Shown in pieces: positions 15,988 through 25,156 of a stretch of DNA of 64,000 nucleotides (within the stretch, counting starts at the first letter, position 1; each line of letters starts with the position of its first letter). The notes below the pieces were generated by a model. That model worked only from the letters and a program-made list of their open reading frames with translations. It was not told the DNA's origin and did no database searches. The DNA comes from Bacteroidetes bacterium UBA6161 (GTDB taxonomy: Bacteria > Bacteroidota > Bacteroidia > NS11-12g > UBA955), in assembly GCA_002422315.1 (NCBI GenBank), contig DIUJ01000072.1, positions 25,523 through 89,522 on the forward strand, written 5' to 3'. The position numbers and the translations under genes were made by a program.

Positions 15988-17565
15988 TTAGTTTCCAAAA
16001 ATATTTGCTTCTGTATCCGAATCAGAATCCAAAAAAGGATTAACGATATCGCTTGTTGTAGTGTTACCAAAAATAGAGCTATCTGGCAAATTATTTTTCC
16101 AATCTTCGGGTTCATTCATTTTAGAACTCATGGAAATAACAGATGAAATTTGAGATTCTGAAAAATCGACAAAACGTTGAATGGAATTTTTGAAGAACAA
16201 ATCTGCATCACCAGGGGAACCATTTCTATGTTTTCTAATAATTAACTTTGCCATGCCCCCATTACTTGGGCCACTATCTTCTTTGCCTGTATTATAGTAA
16301 TCTTCTCTGTAAATAAAAGCTACCATGTCTGCATCCTGCTCTATAGAACCCGACTCCCTAAGGTCTGAAAGTTGAGGCATTTTATCTGCTCTTTTTTCAG
16401 TTTCACGACTTAACTGGGCAAGTGCAATAACAGGAACATTCAGCTCTTTTGCCAAAGTTTTTAAAGACCTAGAAATATAGCTAATCTCTTGTTCCCTATT
16501 CATTTTAGACTCTTTTACATCGTCTCCTTTCATGAGCTGCAAATAATCCACCATTATAAGGCCTATTTGATTTTGAGAATGTAGTCTTCTCGCTTTTGCT
16601 TTTAATTCAAAAACCGACAAACTTGGGGTGTCGTCTATATAAATAGGTGCCTTGGAAAGGGACTGTGTTTTGGTAATAAGTTGCTGCCATTGGTGCTCTT
16701 GTAGGTTTCCTTTCCTAAGGTCTTCCGAGGAAATTTCGGCCTCAGCAGAAATCAACCTTGTAACCAATTGAACTGCAGACATTTCTAGAGAAAAGAAAGC
16801 AACAGGAACATTGGCATATAGAGCGGCATTCCTTAGCATGGTTAATGCAAAAGCGGTTTTACCCATACCCGGCCTACCCGCCAATATAATTAAATCAGAA
16901 TTTTGCCAACCGCTAGTAATTCTATCTATACTTGCTATACCACTTGGCACTCCAGTTACATCACTATTGGTTTTGGTATTTGCTTCTATCTGTTTCAAAG
17001 CCTTGGTTACAAGCGTATCTATACCTACATAATTCCGCTTCATCCCTTGGTTCTTTATTTCGTATATTCTTTTTTCGGTGTCATCCAAAAGAGCAAAGGC
17101 ATCTGCATTAAATTCATAAGCATCTCTAATCGTCTCGCCTGCAATTTTTATCAATTCTCTTTGAACAAACTTTTCTAGAATAATATGGGCATGGTATTCA
17201 ATATTTGCAGAAGAAGTTACCTTTAGGGTTAACTCAGAAACATAAAATTCACCTCCAACAATTTCTAATTTTTCCATTGCCCTTAGCTTTTCAATTACCA
17301 TGAGCACATCTATGGGTTCATTTCTATCAAAAAGCTGCTGAATAGCTTTAAATATAAATTGGTTTTTCTCCGAATAAAAATAATCTACTTTAAGCACATC
17401 TTGCACTCTAATTAAAGCATCTTTATCAAGCATTAATGCACCTAAGACTGCTTCCTCTAAATCTGGAACTGAAGGTGGTTTTCTGCCCATTGTATCGATA
17501 GCTGTTACCAAACTCTCTTTCACTTTTGATTGCCTAAAATTGCTCTTGTTTTTATTTCCATCCAT
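15988..17565 (-). CDS. dnaB: Replicative DNA helicase DnaB
   Basis: A 525-residue hexameric helicase that unwinds DNA at the replication fork. The N-terminal DnaG-interacting domain begins at PPSVPDLEEAVLGALMLDK (about residues 30-48). The RecA-like C-terminal domain carries Walker A GRPGMGKTAFAL near residues 226-237, the Walker B segment GLIMVDYLQLM, and RESGSIEQDADMVAFIYR further on. A Ser/Asp-rich tail of about 60 residues follows the helicase core and ends in NIFGN. No intein is present. The upstream region holds two perfect DnaA boxes and two candidate -7 elements. Confidence 0.97.
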   Translation of the reverse strand: MDGNKNKSNFRQSKVKESLVTAIDTMGRKPPSVPDLEEAVLGALMLDKDALIRVQDVLKVDYFYSEKNQFIFKAIQQLFDRNEPIDVLMVIEKLRAMEKLEIVGGEFYVSELTLKVTSSANIEYHAHIILEKFVQRELIKIAGETIRDAYEFNADAFALLDDTEKRIYEIKNQGMKRNYVGIDTLVTKALKQIEANTKTNSDVTGVPSGIASIDRITSGWQNSDLIILAGRPGMGKTAFALTMLRNAALYANVPVAFFSLEMSAVQLVTRLISAEAEISSEDLRKGNLQEHQWQQLITKTQSLSKAPIYIDDTPSLSVFELKAKARRLHSQNQIGLIMVDYLQLMKGDDVKESKMNREQEISYISRSLKTLAKELNVPVIALAQLSRETEKRADKMPQLSDLRESGSIEQDADMVAFIYREDYYNTGKEDSGPSNGGMAKLIIRKHRNGSPGDADLFFKNSIQRFVDFSESQISSVISMSSKMNEPEDWKNNLPDSSIFGNTTTSDIVNPFLDSDSDTEANIFGN

Positions 17566-17573
17566 ACTTCCTG

Positions 17574-17592
17574 CAAATTTATTCCAAAATTA
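17574..17592 (-). promoter_or_regulatory. Two candidate -7 elements for dnaB
   Basis: On the minus strand TAATTTTG (17592-17585) and TAAATTTG (17581-17574) both match TAnnTTTG. The first leaves about 15 bases of leader; the second is very close to the ATG. Confidence 0.4.
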
Positions 17593-17625
17593 TGTAAACA
17601 TAACAGGAAAGAAGGGAATATATCT

Positions 17626-17634
17626 TTATCCACA
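17626..17634 (+). promoter_or_regulatory. DnaA box 1
   Basis: TTATCCACA is identical to the DnaA-binding consensus. It lies about 61 bases upstream of the dnaB ATG. Confidence 0.6.
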
Positions 17635-17658
17635 AATGGATTAGAAAACTTGATAACT

Positions 17659-17667
17659 TGTGTATAT
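17659..17667 (-). promoter_or_regulatory. Degenerate DnaA box
   Basis: The minus strand reads ATATACACA, one mismatch from the relaxed consensus TTWTNCACA. It sits between the two perfect boxes in the opposite orientation. Confidence 0.3.
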
Positions 17668-17675
17668 TGTCAGGT

Positions 17676-17684
17676 TTATCCACA
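17676..17684 (+). promoter_or_regulatory. DnaA box 2
   Basis: A second perfect TTATCCACA in the same orientation, exactly 50 bp from box 1 (start to start), close to five helical turns. Confidence 0.6.
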
Positions 17685-17896
17685 TTTCGTATGGCAGCAA
17701 ACAATAAAAAAGGAAAAATAGAGACAAAAAGTCACTCGAGGATGCAAGAACAATCTTGGCACAATTGTGTTAAAATGGTAATGTAAATTAATTTTCCACT
17801 TTAAATGTTTGTAACAATTGAGACGCTGTACAACAGATTCGACAAAACAAAACGATAATGTAAGAAAAATTAAACGACACTAGCAAAAATAATCAA

Positions 17897-17904
17897 TATA
17901 TTTG
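17897..17904 (+). promoter_or_regulatory. -7 element of clpC
   Basis: TATATTTG, exact TAnnTTTG match, 23 bases before the clpC ATG. No CtsR-like operator was recognised. Confidence 0.5.
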
Positions 17905-17927
17905 AACTTTAAACCCATTCACAAAAC

Positions 17928-20459
17928 ATGGAAGCCAAATTTTCACCACGAGTAAAAGAAGTAATACAGTTTAGTAGAGAAGAAGCTATTAGGCTAGGCC
18001 ACGACTATATAGGCCCTGAACACTTGCTACTAGGTATTGTTAGAGAAGGAGAAGGAAAAGCACTACAAACTTTGAAATCCCTTGATATTGAAATACTAAG
18101 AATAAAAAAATCTTTGGAAGATACCATCAAAAATACCGCTGGTAAAAACCTAAACCTTGGAAACCTTCCGCTAACTAGACAAGCTGAAAAAGCCTTAAAA
18201 ATAACTTATTTAGAGGCTAAAATGTTCAAAACAGATATTATTGGAACAGAGCATTTGTTGCTCTCTATACTTAGAGACGAAGACAATATTGCAACAGAAA
18301 TTCTTATGCAATTTGGAATAACCTACGAGGTTTTTAAAAATGCCCTTGAAGATGGTATACCCGGATTTAATCAAAACCCTACCGCAGAAAAGTCAGAAGA
18401 CCATGGGGATATGGAAGAAAATCAGTTCAATGAAGATAAAAAGATTGAAGATTTAAAAAAGAAGAATACCAAATCTAAAACCCCAGTTCTGGATAACTTT
18501 GGTAGAGACTTAACTACAGATGCAACAGAAGGGAAACTAGACCCCGTAATAGGAAGAGAAAAAGAAATTGAAAGAGTTTCTCAAATCCTATCCAGAAGAA
18601 AGAAAAACAATCCCGTTCTAATCGGGGAACCAGGGGTGGGAAAAACTGCAATTGCAGAAGGACTTGCGCTAAGAATAGTGCAAAGAAAAGTTTCAAGGGT
18701 ATTGTACAACAAAAGAGTGGTAACCCTAGATCTTGCTTCCTTGGTTGCAGGAACCAAATACAGGGGCCAATTTGAAGAAAGAATTAAAGCGATAATGACA
18801 GAACTTGAAAAAAGTGATGATGTTATCCTTTTTATAGATGAAATTCATACACTTGTGGGAGCAGGAGGGGCAAGCGGTTCTCTAGATGCATCCAATATGT
18901 TTAAACCAGCTTTGGCCAGAGGCGATATCCAATGTATTGGTGCTACAACCTTAGACGAGTACCGTCAATATATAGAAAAAGACGGAGCGCTTGAAAGGAG
19001 GTTTCAGATGGTGATGGTAGAACCAGCAAGCCCAGAGGAAAGCTTAGAAATTCTTAAAAACATAAGGAACAAATACGAAGACCACCACTCAGTTTCCTAT
19101 ACTGATGCCGCCCTAGAAGCTTGTGTAAACCTTTCTGTTAGATATATTACAGACAGATTTTTGCCAGATAAAGCAATAGACGTTCTAGACGAAGCCGGAG
19201 CGAGGGTTCATATTTCCAACATACATGTACCTACAGAAATTCTAGAACTCGAAAACCAAATTGAAGAGGTAAAATTAGAGAAAATCAGAGTTGTAAAAAC
19301 CCAAAATTACGAGGAAGCTGCAAAACTTAGGGACACTGAAAAGAACTTACTAAAGCAATTGGATTTAGCTAAAACTAAATGGGATGAAGAAAGTAAAAAC
19401 AACAAATATCTTGTAAGTGAAGACGATGTTGCCGAAGTTATAGCCATGATGACAGGTATTCCTGTTAAAAGAATTGCACAAGGTGAAGGAGCAAAACTCT
19501 TAAACATGGAAAACGAGCTAAAGGCCAAAGTTATAGGACAAGAAAAAGCAATAGTAAAACTTGCTAAAGCTATTCAAAGAACTAGGGCTGGCCTTAAAGA
19601 CCCAAACAAACCAATTGGTTCTTTTATTTTCTTAGGCCCAACAGGTGTTGGGAAAACAGAATTAGCTAAAGCAATGAGCGAGTATATGTTTGATAGTAGA
19701 GACTCCTTAATTAGAATAGACATGAGTGAATATATGGAAAAATTCGCTGTATCTAGGCTTGTAGGAGCGCCTCCGGGATATGTTGGCTACGAAGAAGGAG
19801 GAATTCTTACCGAAAAAGTAAGACGTAAACCTTATGCAGTTATTCTGTTTGATGAAATCGAAAAAGCACATCAAGATGTTTTTAATCTGTTACTACAAGT
19901 TTTAGATGAAGGCTTCCTGACCGACAGTTTAGGCCGTAAAATAGATTTTAGAAATACCGTTATTATCATGACCTCAAATATTGGATCTAGGCATCTAAAA
20001 GACTTCGGAACTGGTGTTGGATTTTCTACGGGTAACAAAGTAGCAAATACAGAAAAAGATAGCAAGCATATTATTGAATCAGCACTTAAAAAATTCTTTA
20101 GCCCTGAATTTCTAAATAGAGTAGACGATATTATCGTTTTCAAAAGCCTTGAAAAAGAGGATATTATTAAGATTTTAGATGTGAACATGATAAAAATGCT
20201 CAGAAGAATTAATAACCTTGGGATTGAAATAGATATAAATACAGAAGCAAAAGAATTTCTAGCTGAAAAAGGATTTGATCCAGAATTTGGTGCAAGACCT
20301 TTGCAAAGAGCACTACAAAAATATGTAGAAGACCCACTGGCAGAAGAAATACTTAAGGGAGAAGCAGTAGATGGTACCAAAATTAAAGTTGGAATGAATA
20401 AAGATAAGACGGAACTTAAATTCACTTTAGACAACAAAAAAGCTAAAAATAATTCTTGA
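17928..20459 (+). CDS. clpC: ClpC, AAA+ unfoldase of the Clp protease
   Basis: An 843-residue Hsp100 unfoldase that feeds substrates to ClpP. Domains in order are a double Clp N repeat (residues 1-145) and a charged linker (about 150-185). AAA1 follows with Walker A GEPGVGKT at 233-240 and Walker B VILFIDEIHTL. A middle domain contains a UVR motif (QNYEEAAKLRDTEKNLL near 460). AAA2 has Walker A GPTGVGKT at 570-577 and DEIEKAHQDVF. A C-terminal D2-small domain (FDPEFGARPLQRALQ) closes it. The short middle domain and UVR motif mark ClpC rather than ClpB. A GVGF loop in AAA2 fits the ClpP-docking site. A strong terminator follows. Confidence 0.96.
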   Translation: MEAKFSPRVKEVIQFSREEAIRLGHDYIGPEHLLLGIVREGEGKALQTLKSLDIEILRIKKSLEDTIKNTAGKNLNLGNLPLTRQAEKALKITYLEAKMFKTDIIGTEHLLLSILRDEDNIATEILMQFGITYEVFKNALEDGIPGFNQNPTAEKSEDHGDMEENQFNEDKKIEDLKKKNTKSKTPVLDNFGRDLTTDATEGKLDPVIGREKEIERVSQILSRRKKNNPVLIGEPGVGKTAIAEGLALRIVQRKVSRVLYNKRVVTLDLASLVAGTKYRGQFEERIKAIMTELEKSDDVILFIDEIHTLVGAGGASGSLDASNMFKPALARGDIQCIGATTLDEYRQYIEKDGALERRFQMVMVEPASPEESLEILKNIRNKYEDHHSVSYTDAALEACVNLSVRYITDRFLPDKAIDVLDEAGARVHISNIHVPTEILELENQIEEVKLEKIRVVKTQNYEEAAKLRDTEKNLLKQLDLAKTKWDEESKNNKYLVSEDDVAEVIAMMTGIPVKRIAQGEGAKLLNMENELKAKVIGQEKAIVKLAKAIQRTRAGLKDPNKPIGSFIFLGPTGVGKTELAKAMSEYMFDSRDSLIRIDMSEYMEKFAVSRLVGAPPGYVGYEEGGILTEKVRRKPYAVILFDEIEKAHQDVFNLLLQVLDEGFLTDSLGRKIDFRNTVIIMTSNIGSRHLKDFGTGVGFSTGNKVANTEKDSKHIIESALKKFFSPEFLNRVDDIIVFKSLEKEDIIKILDVNMIKMLRRINNLGIEIDINTEAKEFLAEKGFDPEFGARPLQRALQKYVEDPLAEEILKGEAVDGTKIKVGMNKDKTELKFTLDNKKAKNNS

Positions 20460-20460
20460 A

Positions 20461-20486
20461 AATAAAGGGGCCTAAGCCCCTTTATT
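20461..20486 (+). terminator. Terminator of clpC
   Basis: An 11-bp perfect stem AATAAAGGGGC/GCCCCTTTATT with loop CTAA, beginning one base after the clpC stop codon. Confidence 0.85.
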
Positions 20487-20507
20487 TATTTAAGAAAATA
20501 ATTTCTC

Positions 20508-20537
20508 TTGTCGGAGTCATTTATTATCATACTTTTG
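20508..20537 (+). promoter_or_regulatory. Promoter of the DUF1800/DUF1501 operon
   Basis: TTG (20508-20510), 19 bases, TACTTTTG (20530-20537): a full match to the Bacteroidetes consensus, 19 bases before the ATG at 20557. Confidence 0.65.
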
Positions 20538-20556
20538 TTCTATAAAAAAGTGTCGT

Positions 20557-22266
20557 ATGAATAGACGTCAATTTTTAAACATACAAACCCAAGACAAGAA
20601 AAAGGAAAAGATTGTAGAAATCGAACCTGATTTAACTCAATCCATCAATCCTTATTCTAATAAAAAACTACCTGATGGTTTAGAAATTTTATCTTATAGT
20701 ATTCTCCCATATAATGGCAATTGGGACACAAAACATGTTGCTCATTTATTAAGAAGAACTACTTTTGGGTTTAGACCCTCTGATCTTAGGAACTTTAAGA
20801 ATAAGTCTTTAAATGATGCAGTTTCTGCGATAATTGATTTTGTAGACTATACTCCTGCCCCGCCATTAAATAACTACAGTTCCCCTTCGGTTATAGACCC
20901 CAATATTCCTTTAGGACAAACATGGGTAAACGACAGTTTTACTCCGCCAAACCTTACTGCTCCTAGATTTTTATCTTTCAAATCTTGGGCTACGGGGCAA
21001 CTGATAAACCAAGAATGCAATATCAGAGAAAAAATGACTCAGTTTTGGCACAATCACTTTGCTGTAGAAGCAGAAGTAGTTCAAGATGGTCGTTTTTTAT
21101 ACAAGTATAACCAATTTTTAAGAGGTCAATGTTTAGGTAATTTTAAGAACATGGTTAAAACCATAAGTAAAGACCCTTCCATGTTGTATTACTTAAATGG
21201 CTATAAAAACACAAAAAATGCACCTGATGAAAACTATGCAAGAGAACTAATGGAACTATTTACATTAGGCAAGGGTGCAGACTCAAACTATACTGAAGAT
21301 GATGTAAAACAAGCCGCTAGAGTTCTTACTGGATGGAGAATTAATATAAGCACTGTGGAATCTAATTTCCAACCAACACTTCACGACACACAAAATAAAA
21401 CCTTCTCTGGTTTTTTTAACAACCAAACCATAGTAGGGCGAATAGGGGCAGATGGAGCACTTGAAAAAGATGAGTTAATAGACATGATTTTCATGCATGC
21501 AGATGTGATTTCAAAACACTTATGTCGTAAATTGTACCGTTATTTTTGTTATTACAATATAACTGAACAAACTGAAACAAATGTAATAGAACCTCTTGCT
21601 CAATTTTTGGTACAATCCAATTGGGAAATCAAACCAGTAATTCAAAAACTGCTTCTCAGTGAACATTTTTATGATATCAATAGCAAAGGATGTTACATCA
21701 AAAATCCATTTGACTTTGTTGTTGGATTTACAAAAGCTTTCCAAACAAAATTTACAACTGATTTAGCAAAAAACTATTCAAGTTTGTTGTTGGTGAATTC
21801 TTTTACCACTAGCCAAGGGCTAAATTATTTCGACCCCCCAAGCGTTGCTGGCTGGCCAGCATACCATCAGTCGCCCCAGTACCATCAAATTTGGATAAAT
21901 TCAGACACCCTTACCAAAAGAAAACAACTCATTGAAATTTTACTAAGTAGCAACGGCATTGCAACACCTACCATAGACATAAAAACCGACATTGTGGAAT
22001 TTGTTTCTATATTAGAAAACCCCTCAAATCCAGTTGAATTAATCAATGAAAGTTTAGAAATATTGTATGCTATCGACATCTCCTCCACAAAAAAAACAGA
22101 ATTAAAGAGCATATTACTTAGCGGGCAAAGCCAAGATTTTTATTGGACAGATTTATGGCAAACATACCAACAAAATAAAACCACAGAGAACAAACAGATG
22201 GTATATATACGTTTGTATTCTTTGTTTCAGCATCTTTTAAGTTTACCCGAATACCAACTAGCCTAA
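20557..22266 (+). CDS. DUF1800 family protein
   Basis: A 569-residue DUF1800 protein. Typical family phrases are HLLRRTTFGFRPSDL (about residues 63-78), MTQFWHNHFAVE, NYARELMELFTLGKG and AARVLTGWRI, and FDPPSVAGWPAY near residue 427. DUF1800 proteins are nearly always encoded beside DUF1501 proteins, as here (7 bases apart). The pair is widespread in Bacteroidetes, Planctomycetes and Proteobacteria, without an agreed function. The N terminus reads MNRRQFL, like a twin-arginine motif, but no hydrophobic stretch follows, so it lacks a usable signal peptide by eye. No T9SS tail is present. Confidence 0.87.
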   Translation: MNRRQFLNIQTQDKKKEKIVEIEPDLTQSINPYSNKKLPDGLEILSYSILPYNGNWDTKHVAHLLRRTTFGFRPSDLRNFKNKSLNDAVSAIIDFVDYTPAPPLNNYSSPSVIDPNIPLGQTWVNDSFTPPNLTAPRFLSFKSWATGQLINQECNIREKMTQFWHNHFAVEAEVVQDGRFLYKYNQFLRGQCLGNFKNMVKTISKDPSMLYYLNGYKNTKNAPDENYARELMELFTLGKGADSNYTEDDVKQAARVLTGWRINISTVESNFQPTLHDTQNKTFSGFFNNQTIVGRIGADGALEKDELIDMIFMHADVISKHLCRKLYRYFCYYNITEQTETNVIEPLAQFLVQSNWEIKPVIQKLLLSEHFYDINSKGCYIKNPFDFVVGFTKAFQTKFTTDLAKNYSSLLLVNSFTTSQGLNYFDPPSVAGWPAYHQSPQYHQIWINSDTLTKRKQLIEILLSSNGIATPTIDIKTDIVEFVSILENPSNPVELINESLEILYAIDISSTKKTELKSILLSGQSQDFYWTDLWQTYQQNKTTENKQMVYIRLYSLFQHLLSLPEYQLA

Positions 22267-22273
22267 ATACAAA

Positions 22274-23848
22274 ATGAAAAGAAGAGATTTTTTAAAGGCA
22301 ACTAGTGCTACTCTATTACCAATAGCCCTAAATGGCTTACCTATTAACACGTTTGCAGGTACTCCCCTTTTAAAAGCTATAGCTAAATCATCCTCCAAAA
22401 ACGGTAGAGTACTGGTATTAATTCAGTTAAACGGTGGCAATGATGGTTTAAATACACTTATTCCAATAGACCAATATTCAAAACTAAATACGGCTAGGAG
22501 TAATGTGCTTATAAAAGAGAATAGAATTCTACCTCTAGAAGGTACAGACAAAACAGGGTTTCACCCTTCCATGCTTCAAATGAAAAACATGTTTGACCAT
22601 GGTTTTATGTCGGTAATACAAGACGTAGGATACCCAAATCCTGACTTTTCACATTTTAGGAGTACAGATATTTGGATGAGTGGTTCAAGTTCGGATGAGT
22701 ATTTAAAGAGTGGTTGGCTTGGTAGAATGCTAGAAAATGAATACCCCGAGTACCCAGATGAATATCCCAATGCTGAAATGCCAGATCCTTTAGCCCTTCA
22801 AATTGGCTATGGTCTCTCTCTGACTTTGGTTGGGGAACACCACTCCATGGGACTGGCTGTTTCGGACACCAACTATATATACCAAATGGTAAACGGCACC
22901 GTGGACCCTGCTCCACCTACCCCCGCAGGACACGAACTTACCTATATAAGACTTGTAGCACAGCAAACAGAAGCATACTCAGTAGCTATTAAAAATGCAG
23001 CAGAGAAAGGCAATAACCTAGGTACAAAATATCCCAATAGAAATAGTCTTGCAGACCAATTAAAAATTGTTGCAAAACTAATCTCAGGGGGGTTAAAAAC
23101 CCCAGTGTATATGGTATCTATAGGAGGTTTCGACACCCATGCAAACCAAGTAGACGCCTCCGATACTGCTATAGGTGCGCATGCTAATTTATTAACACAG
23201 GTCTCTGAAGCCATATCTGCCTTCCAAGACGACTGTTCAAGGCTAGGAATAGCAGACAAGGTATGCGGCATGACTTTTTCAGAATTTGGTAGAAGAATTA
23301 AATCCAATGGCAGCATCGGAACAGACCATGGCACAGCTGCGCCTATGTTTGTTTTTGGTTCCAAAGTAAACCCCGGCATTATAGGTCAAAACCCAAACAT
23401 ACCCTCTAATGCAACGGTAAACGACAACCTGCCAATGCAATACGACTACAGACAGGTGTATTGGACCATTATAAAAGATTGGTTTCAAATAGCAGACACT
23501 GAGATTCAAAACAATATTTTGTTTAATTCCTTTACCCCTCTGCCTATATTTAGTCAAACCTTAGGGTTAAATAAAACAGAGGAGAACAAAGAAGGTCTAG
23601 TTCATATACAATGCTACCCAAATCCTTTTACAAGCTACACAATGGTAGAGTTTTATAGCTTTGGGGGATACTGCGAAATAAAACTTTTCGACAACCAAGG
23701 CAAACAAATAAGCACCCTAAGTGCCCAAGTATATCCTAAAGGAAAACAGAATTTGAAATTAGATAGCTATGCATATAAGCCAGGCAACTACTACTTACAA
23801 ATAATCACAGCACTTGGTCGAAAAACAATTCCTATAATCAAGGTTTAG
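22274..23848 (+). CDS. DUF1501 protein with Tat-like signal and T9SS type A tail
   Basis: A 524-residue protein of the DUF1501 (sulfatase/alkaline-phosphatase-like) family. The N terminus MKRRDFLKATSATLLPIALN has a twin-arginine pattern (RRDFLK) followed by a mild hydrophobic region. The core shows VLIQLNGGNDGLNTLIP, SIGGFDTHANQ and MTFSEFGRRIKSNGSIGTDH, the metal-ligand-like segments of the family. Residues about 448-524 (CYPNPFTSYTMVEF, then IKLFDNQGKQI, YKPGNYYLQI, KTIPIIKV) form a T9SS type A sorting domain. The DUF1800 partner precedes it. Surface exposure is predicted; enzymatic activity is unproven. Confidence 0.87.
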   Translation: MKRRDFLKATSATLLPIALNGLPINTFAGTPLLKAIAKSSSKNGRVLVLIQLNGGNDGLNTLIPIDQYSKLNTARSNVLIKENRILPLEGTDKTGFHPSMLQMKNMFDHGFMSVIQDVGYPNPDFSHFRSTDIWMSGSSSDEYLKSGWLGRMLENEYPEYPDEYPNAEMPDPLALQIGYGLSLTLVGEHHSMGLAVSDTNYIYQMVNGTVDPAPPTPAGHELTYIRLVAQQTEAYSVAIKNAAEKGNNLGTKYPNRNSLADQLKIVAKLISGGLKTPVYMVSIGGFDTHANQVDASDTAIGAHANLLTQVSEAISAFQDDCSRLGIADKVCGMTFSEFGRRIKSNGSIGTDHGTAAPMFVFGSKVNPGIIGQNPNIPSNATVNDNLPMQYDYRQVYWTIIKDWFQIADTEIQNNILFNSFTPLPIFSQTLGLNKTEENKEGLVHIQCYPNPFTSYTMVEFYSFGGYCEIKLFDNQGKQISTLSAQVYPKGKQNLKLDSYAYKPGNYYLQIITALGRKTIPIIKV

Positions 23849-24055
23849 ATATAACAGATTTAAGGCCTCCTATTGCTCATACCCTATCAACCTTATATAC
23901 CTTACTTTTATAAGTGATATTAATATTAATCTCGACACATCAACATCATAATTGAGACTAAACTACAATGGCATTAAATTTTCAGATTAGAAAAAATCTA
24001 AAACTGATTTCAAACTATACTAGACAGACACATTTGGACTTTTTAATGATAAACC

Positions 24056-24289
24056 ATGAAAACTGAAAAAGACGACTTTATAACAAAAAAACTTGGATTT
24101 GAGGCAATGTTATATTGCCTTAAAGCATATTGGGAGAATAGCGGTTCTAAAGATTTGACAGATGTTTTAAGTGGTGGTGAATACAGGAACGGTACAGACG
24201 AGCCAGCAGATACTGCATTTTGGGAATATTGGACAGAAGCCATTGAGAGAGTAAAAACGGAAGGCCCAATGTATAAGCAACTAAAATAA
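24056..24289 (+). CDS. Small orphan acidic helical protein
   Basis: A 77-residue soluble protein that I do not recognise with confidence. It is predicted mostly helical (FEAMLYCLKAYWENSG, then ADTAFWEYWTEAIERVK) and has no signal peptide or membrane segment. The DEPAD-AFWEYW pattern resembles a loose group of short proteins with a D-x-x-x-W-x-x-W ending that I recall as stand-alone or immunity-like genes, but this is memory and not a match. A near-consensus -7 element (CACATTTG at about 24031) lies upstream. The gene is flanked by unusually long gaps (207 and 290 bases) in an otherwise dense chromosome. Confidence 0.6.
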   Translation: MKTEKDDFITKKLGFEAMLYCLKAYWENSGSKDLTDVLSGGEYRNGTDEPADTAFWEYWTEAIERVKTEGPMYKQLK

Positions 24290-24501
24290 AAACTTCATTT
24301 AAAATTCGCAACTATTTCTCTTGAGGCTAACAAAGTGCACATCACATATAAAACTTACAAACTTTAACTTTAACTTTTCTAATCAAAAAACCACTTTTTT
24401 AGAAGCACTTTTAACTTGTTAAATTTATAAAAATTCTCAGGTTAACATTCTCATAGTTAAAATATATTCGCTAAAATAGCTTTTAATGTAGCAGTTTTTA
24501 T

Positions 24502-24509
24502 TATTTTTG
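24502..24509 (+). promoter_or_regulatory. -7 element of the NfeD-flotillin pair
   Basis: TATTTTTG matches TAnnTTTG. Transcription would begin near 24515, consistent with translation starting at 24580 and not at the earlier ATG at 24520. Confidence 0.45.
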
Positions 24510-24579
24510 AAAACAGAATGTGTTTTATACACTAACTGAGGTTGGTGACGAAATAACAACACCTTTTAAAAATACAACT

Positions 24580-25146
24580 ATGGAAATATTAGAAAACTTA
24601 GACGCATTACTTAAGACTTTTTGGTTTGTAGCAATTCCTACAAGTTTGATTTTTATCATTCAGACCATTATGACCTTTGTCGGTGTAGACTCAACAGACG
24701 GAATAGAAGCCGACTTTGATGGAGATTTAAGTGATGTAGATGCACCTTTTCAACTTTTCTCGCTCAGAAACTTGATTAATTTTTTATTAGGATTTAGTTG
24801 GACAGGTATCTCATTTTATACGACGATTTCAAACAAGCCTGCACTTATCATTTTGTCGTTGGTAATTGGAATTTTATTTGTTTATTTATTTTTTGTTATA
24901 ATTAGACAGGTGCAAAAATTAGCAGAGGACAATTCTTTTAAAATTGCAAATACATTAGACAAAACAGCAGAAGTTTATTTGACAATTCCTGAAAACAAAA
25001 AAGGGAAAGGGAAAATTATGATAAGTGTAAACGGCGCATTTCACGAGTTGGAAGCTATGACTGAAAATGACAAAATCCAATCAGGTTCAGTAGTAAAAAT
25101 AGTAAAAATAGAGAACAATAATTTACTTATAGTAGAAAAAATATAA
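24580..25146 (+). CDS. NfeD-like membrane protein, flotillin partner
   Basis: A 188-residue protein with three hydrophobic segments (about residues 14-35, 62-82 and 88-112) and a C-terminal soluble OB-like domain (AEVYLTIPENKKGKGKIMIS, then SGSVVKIVKIENNNLLIVE). This is the layout of short NfeD/YuaF proteins, which pair with flotillins in membrane microdomains. The flotillin gene starts 10 bases downstream. An ATG at 24520 would add 20 polar residues, but it lies almost on the predicted transcription start, so I prefer 24580. The acidic loop DGIEADFDGDLSDVDA between helices 1 and 2 is typical of the YqiJ/OB-fold relatives. Confidence 0.8.
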   Translation: MEILENLDALLKTFWFVAIPTSLIFIIQTIMTFVGVDSTDGIEADFDGDLSDVDAPFQLFSLRNLINFLLGFSWTGISFYTTISNKPALIILSLVIGILFVYLFFVIIRQVQKLAEDNSFKIANTLDKTAEVYLTIPENKKGKGKIMISVNGAFHELEAMTENDKIQSGSVVKIVKIENNNLLIVEKI

Positions 25147-25156
25147 TCAAATCAAT

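Larger units (their letters stand above)
17566..17927. other. 362-bp divergent intergenic region between dnaB and clpC
   Basis: This gap holds the dnaB -7 elements at its left, two perfect and one or two degenerate DnaA boxes in the middle left, an AT-rich stretch from about 17760, and the clpC -7 element at its right. No RNA gene or short coding frame is convincing in it. Confidence 0.6.

Noticed and set aside
17566..17927. Replication origin between dnaB and clpC
   Set aside because: Only two perfect DnaA boxes are seen, dnaA is absent, and no AT-rich unwinding repeat is clear; regulation of dnaB is the simpler reading.
19871..20437. 188-residue minus-strand frame inside clpC
   Set aside because: It lies within conserved AAA2 coding sequence and has no independent support.
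24290..24519. Remnant of a mobile element before the NfeD-flotillin pair
   Set aside because: No terminal repeats, transposase fragment or target duplication could be seen.
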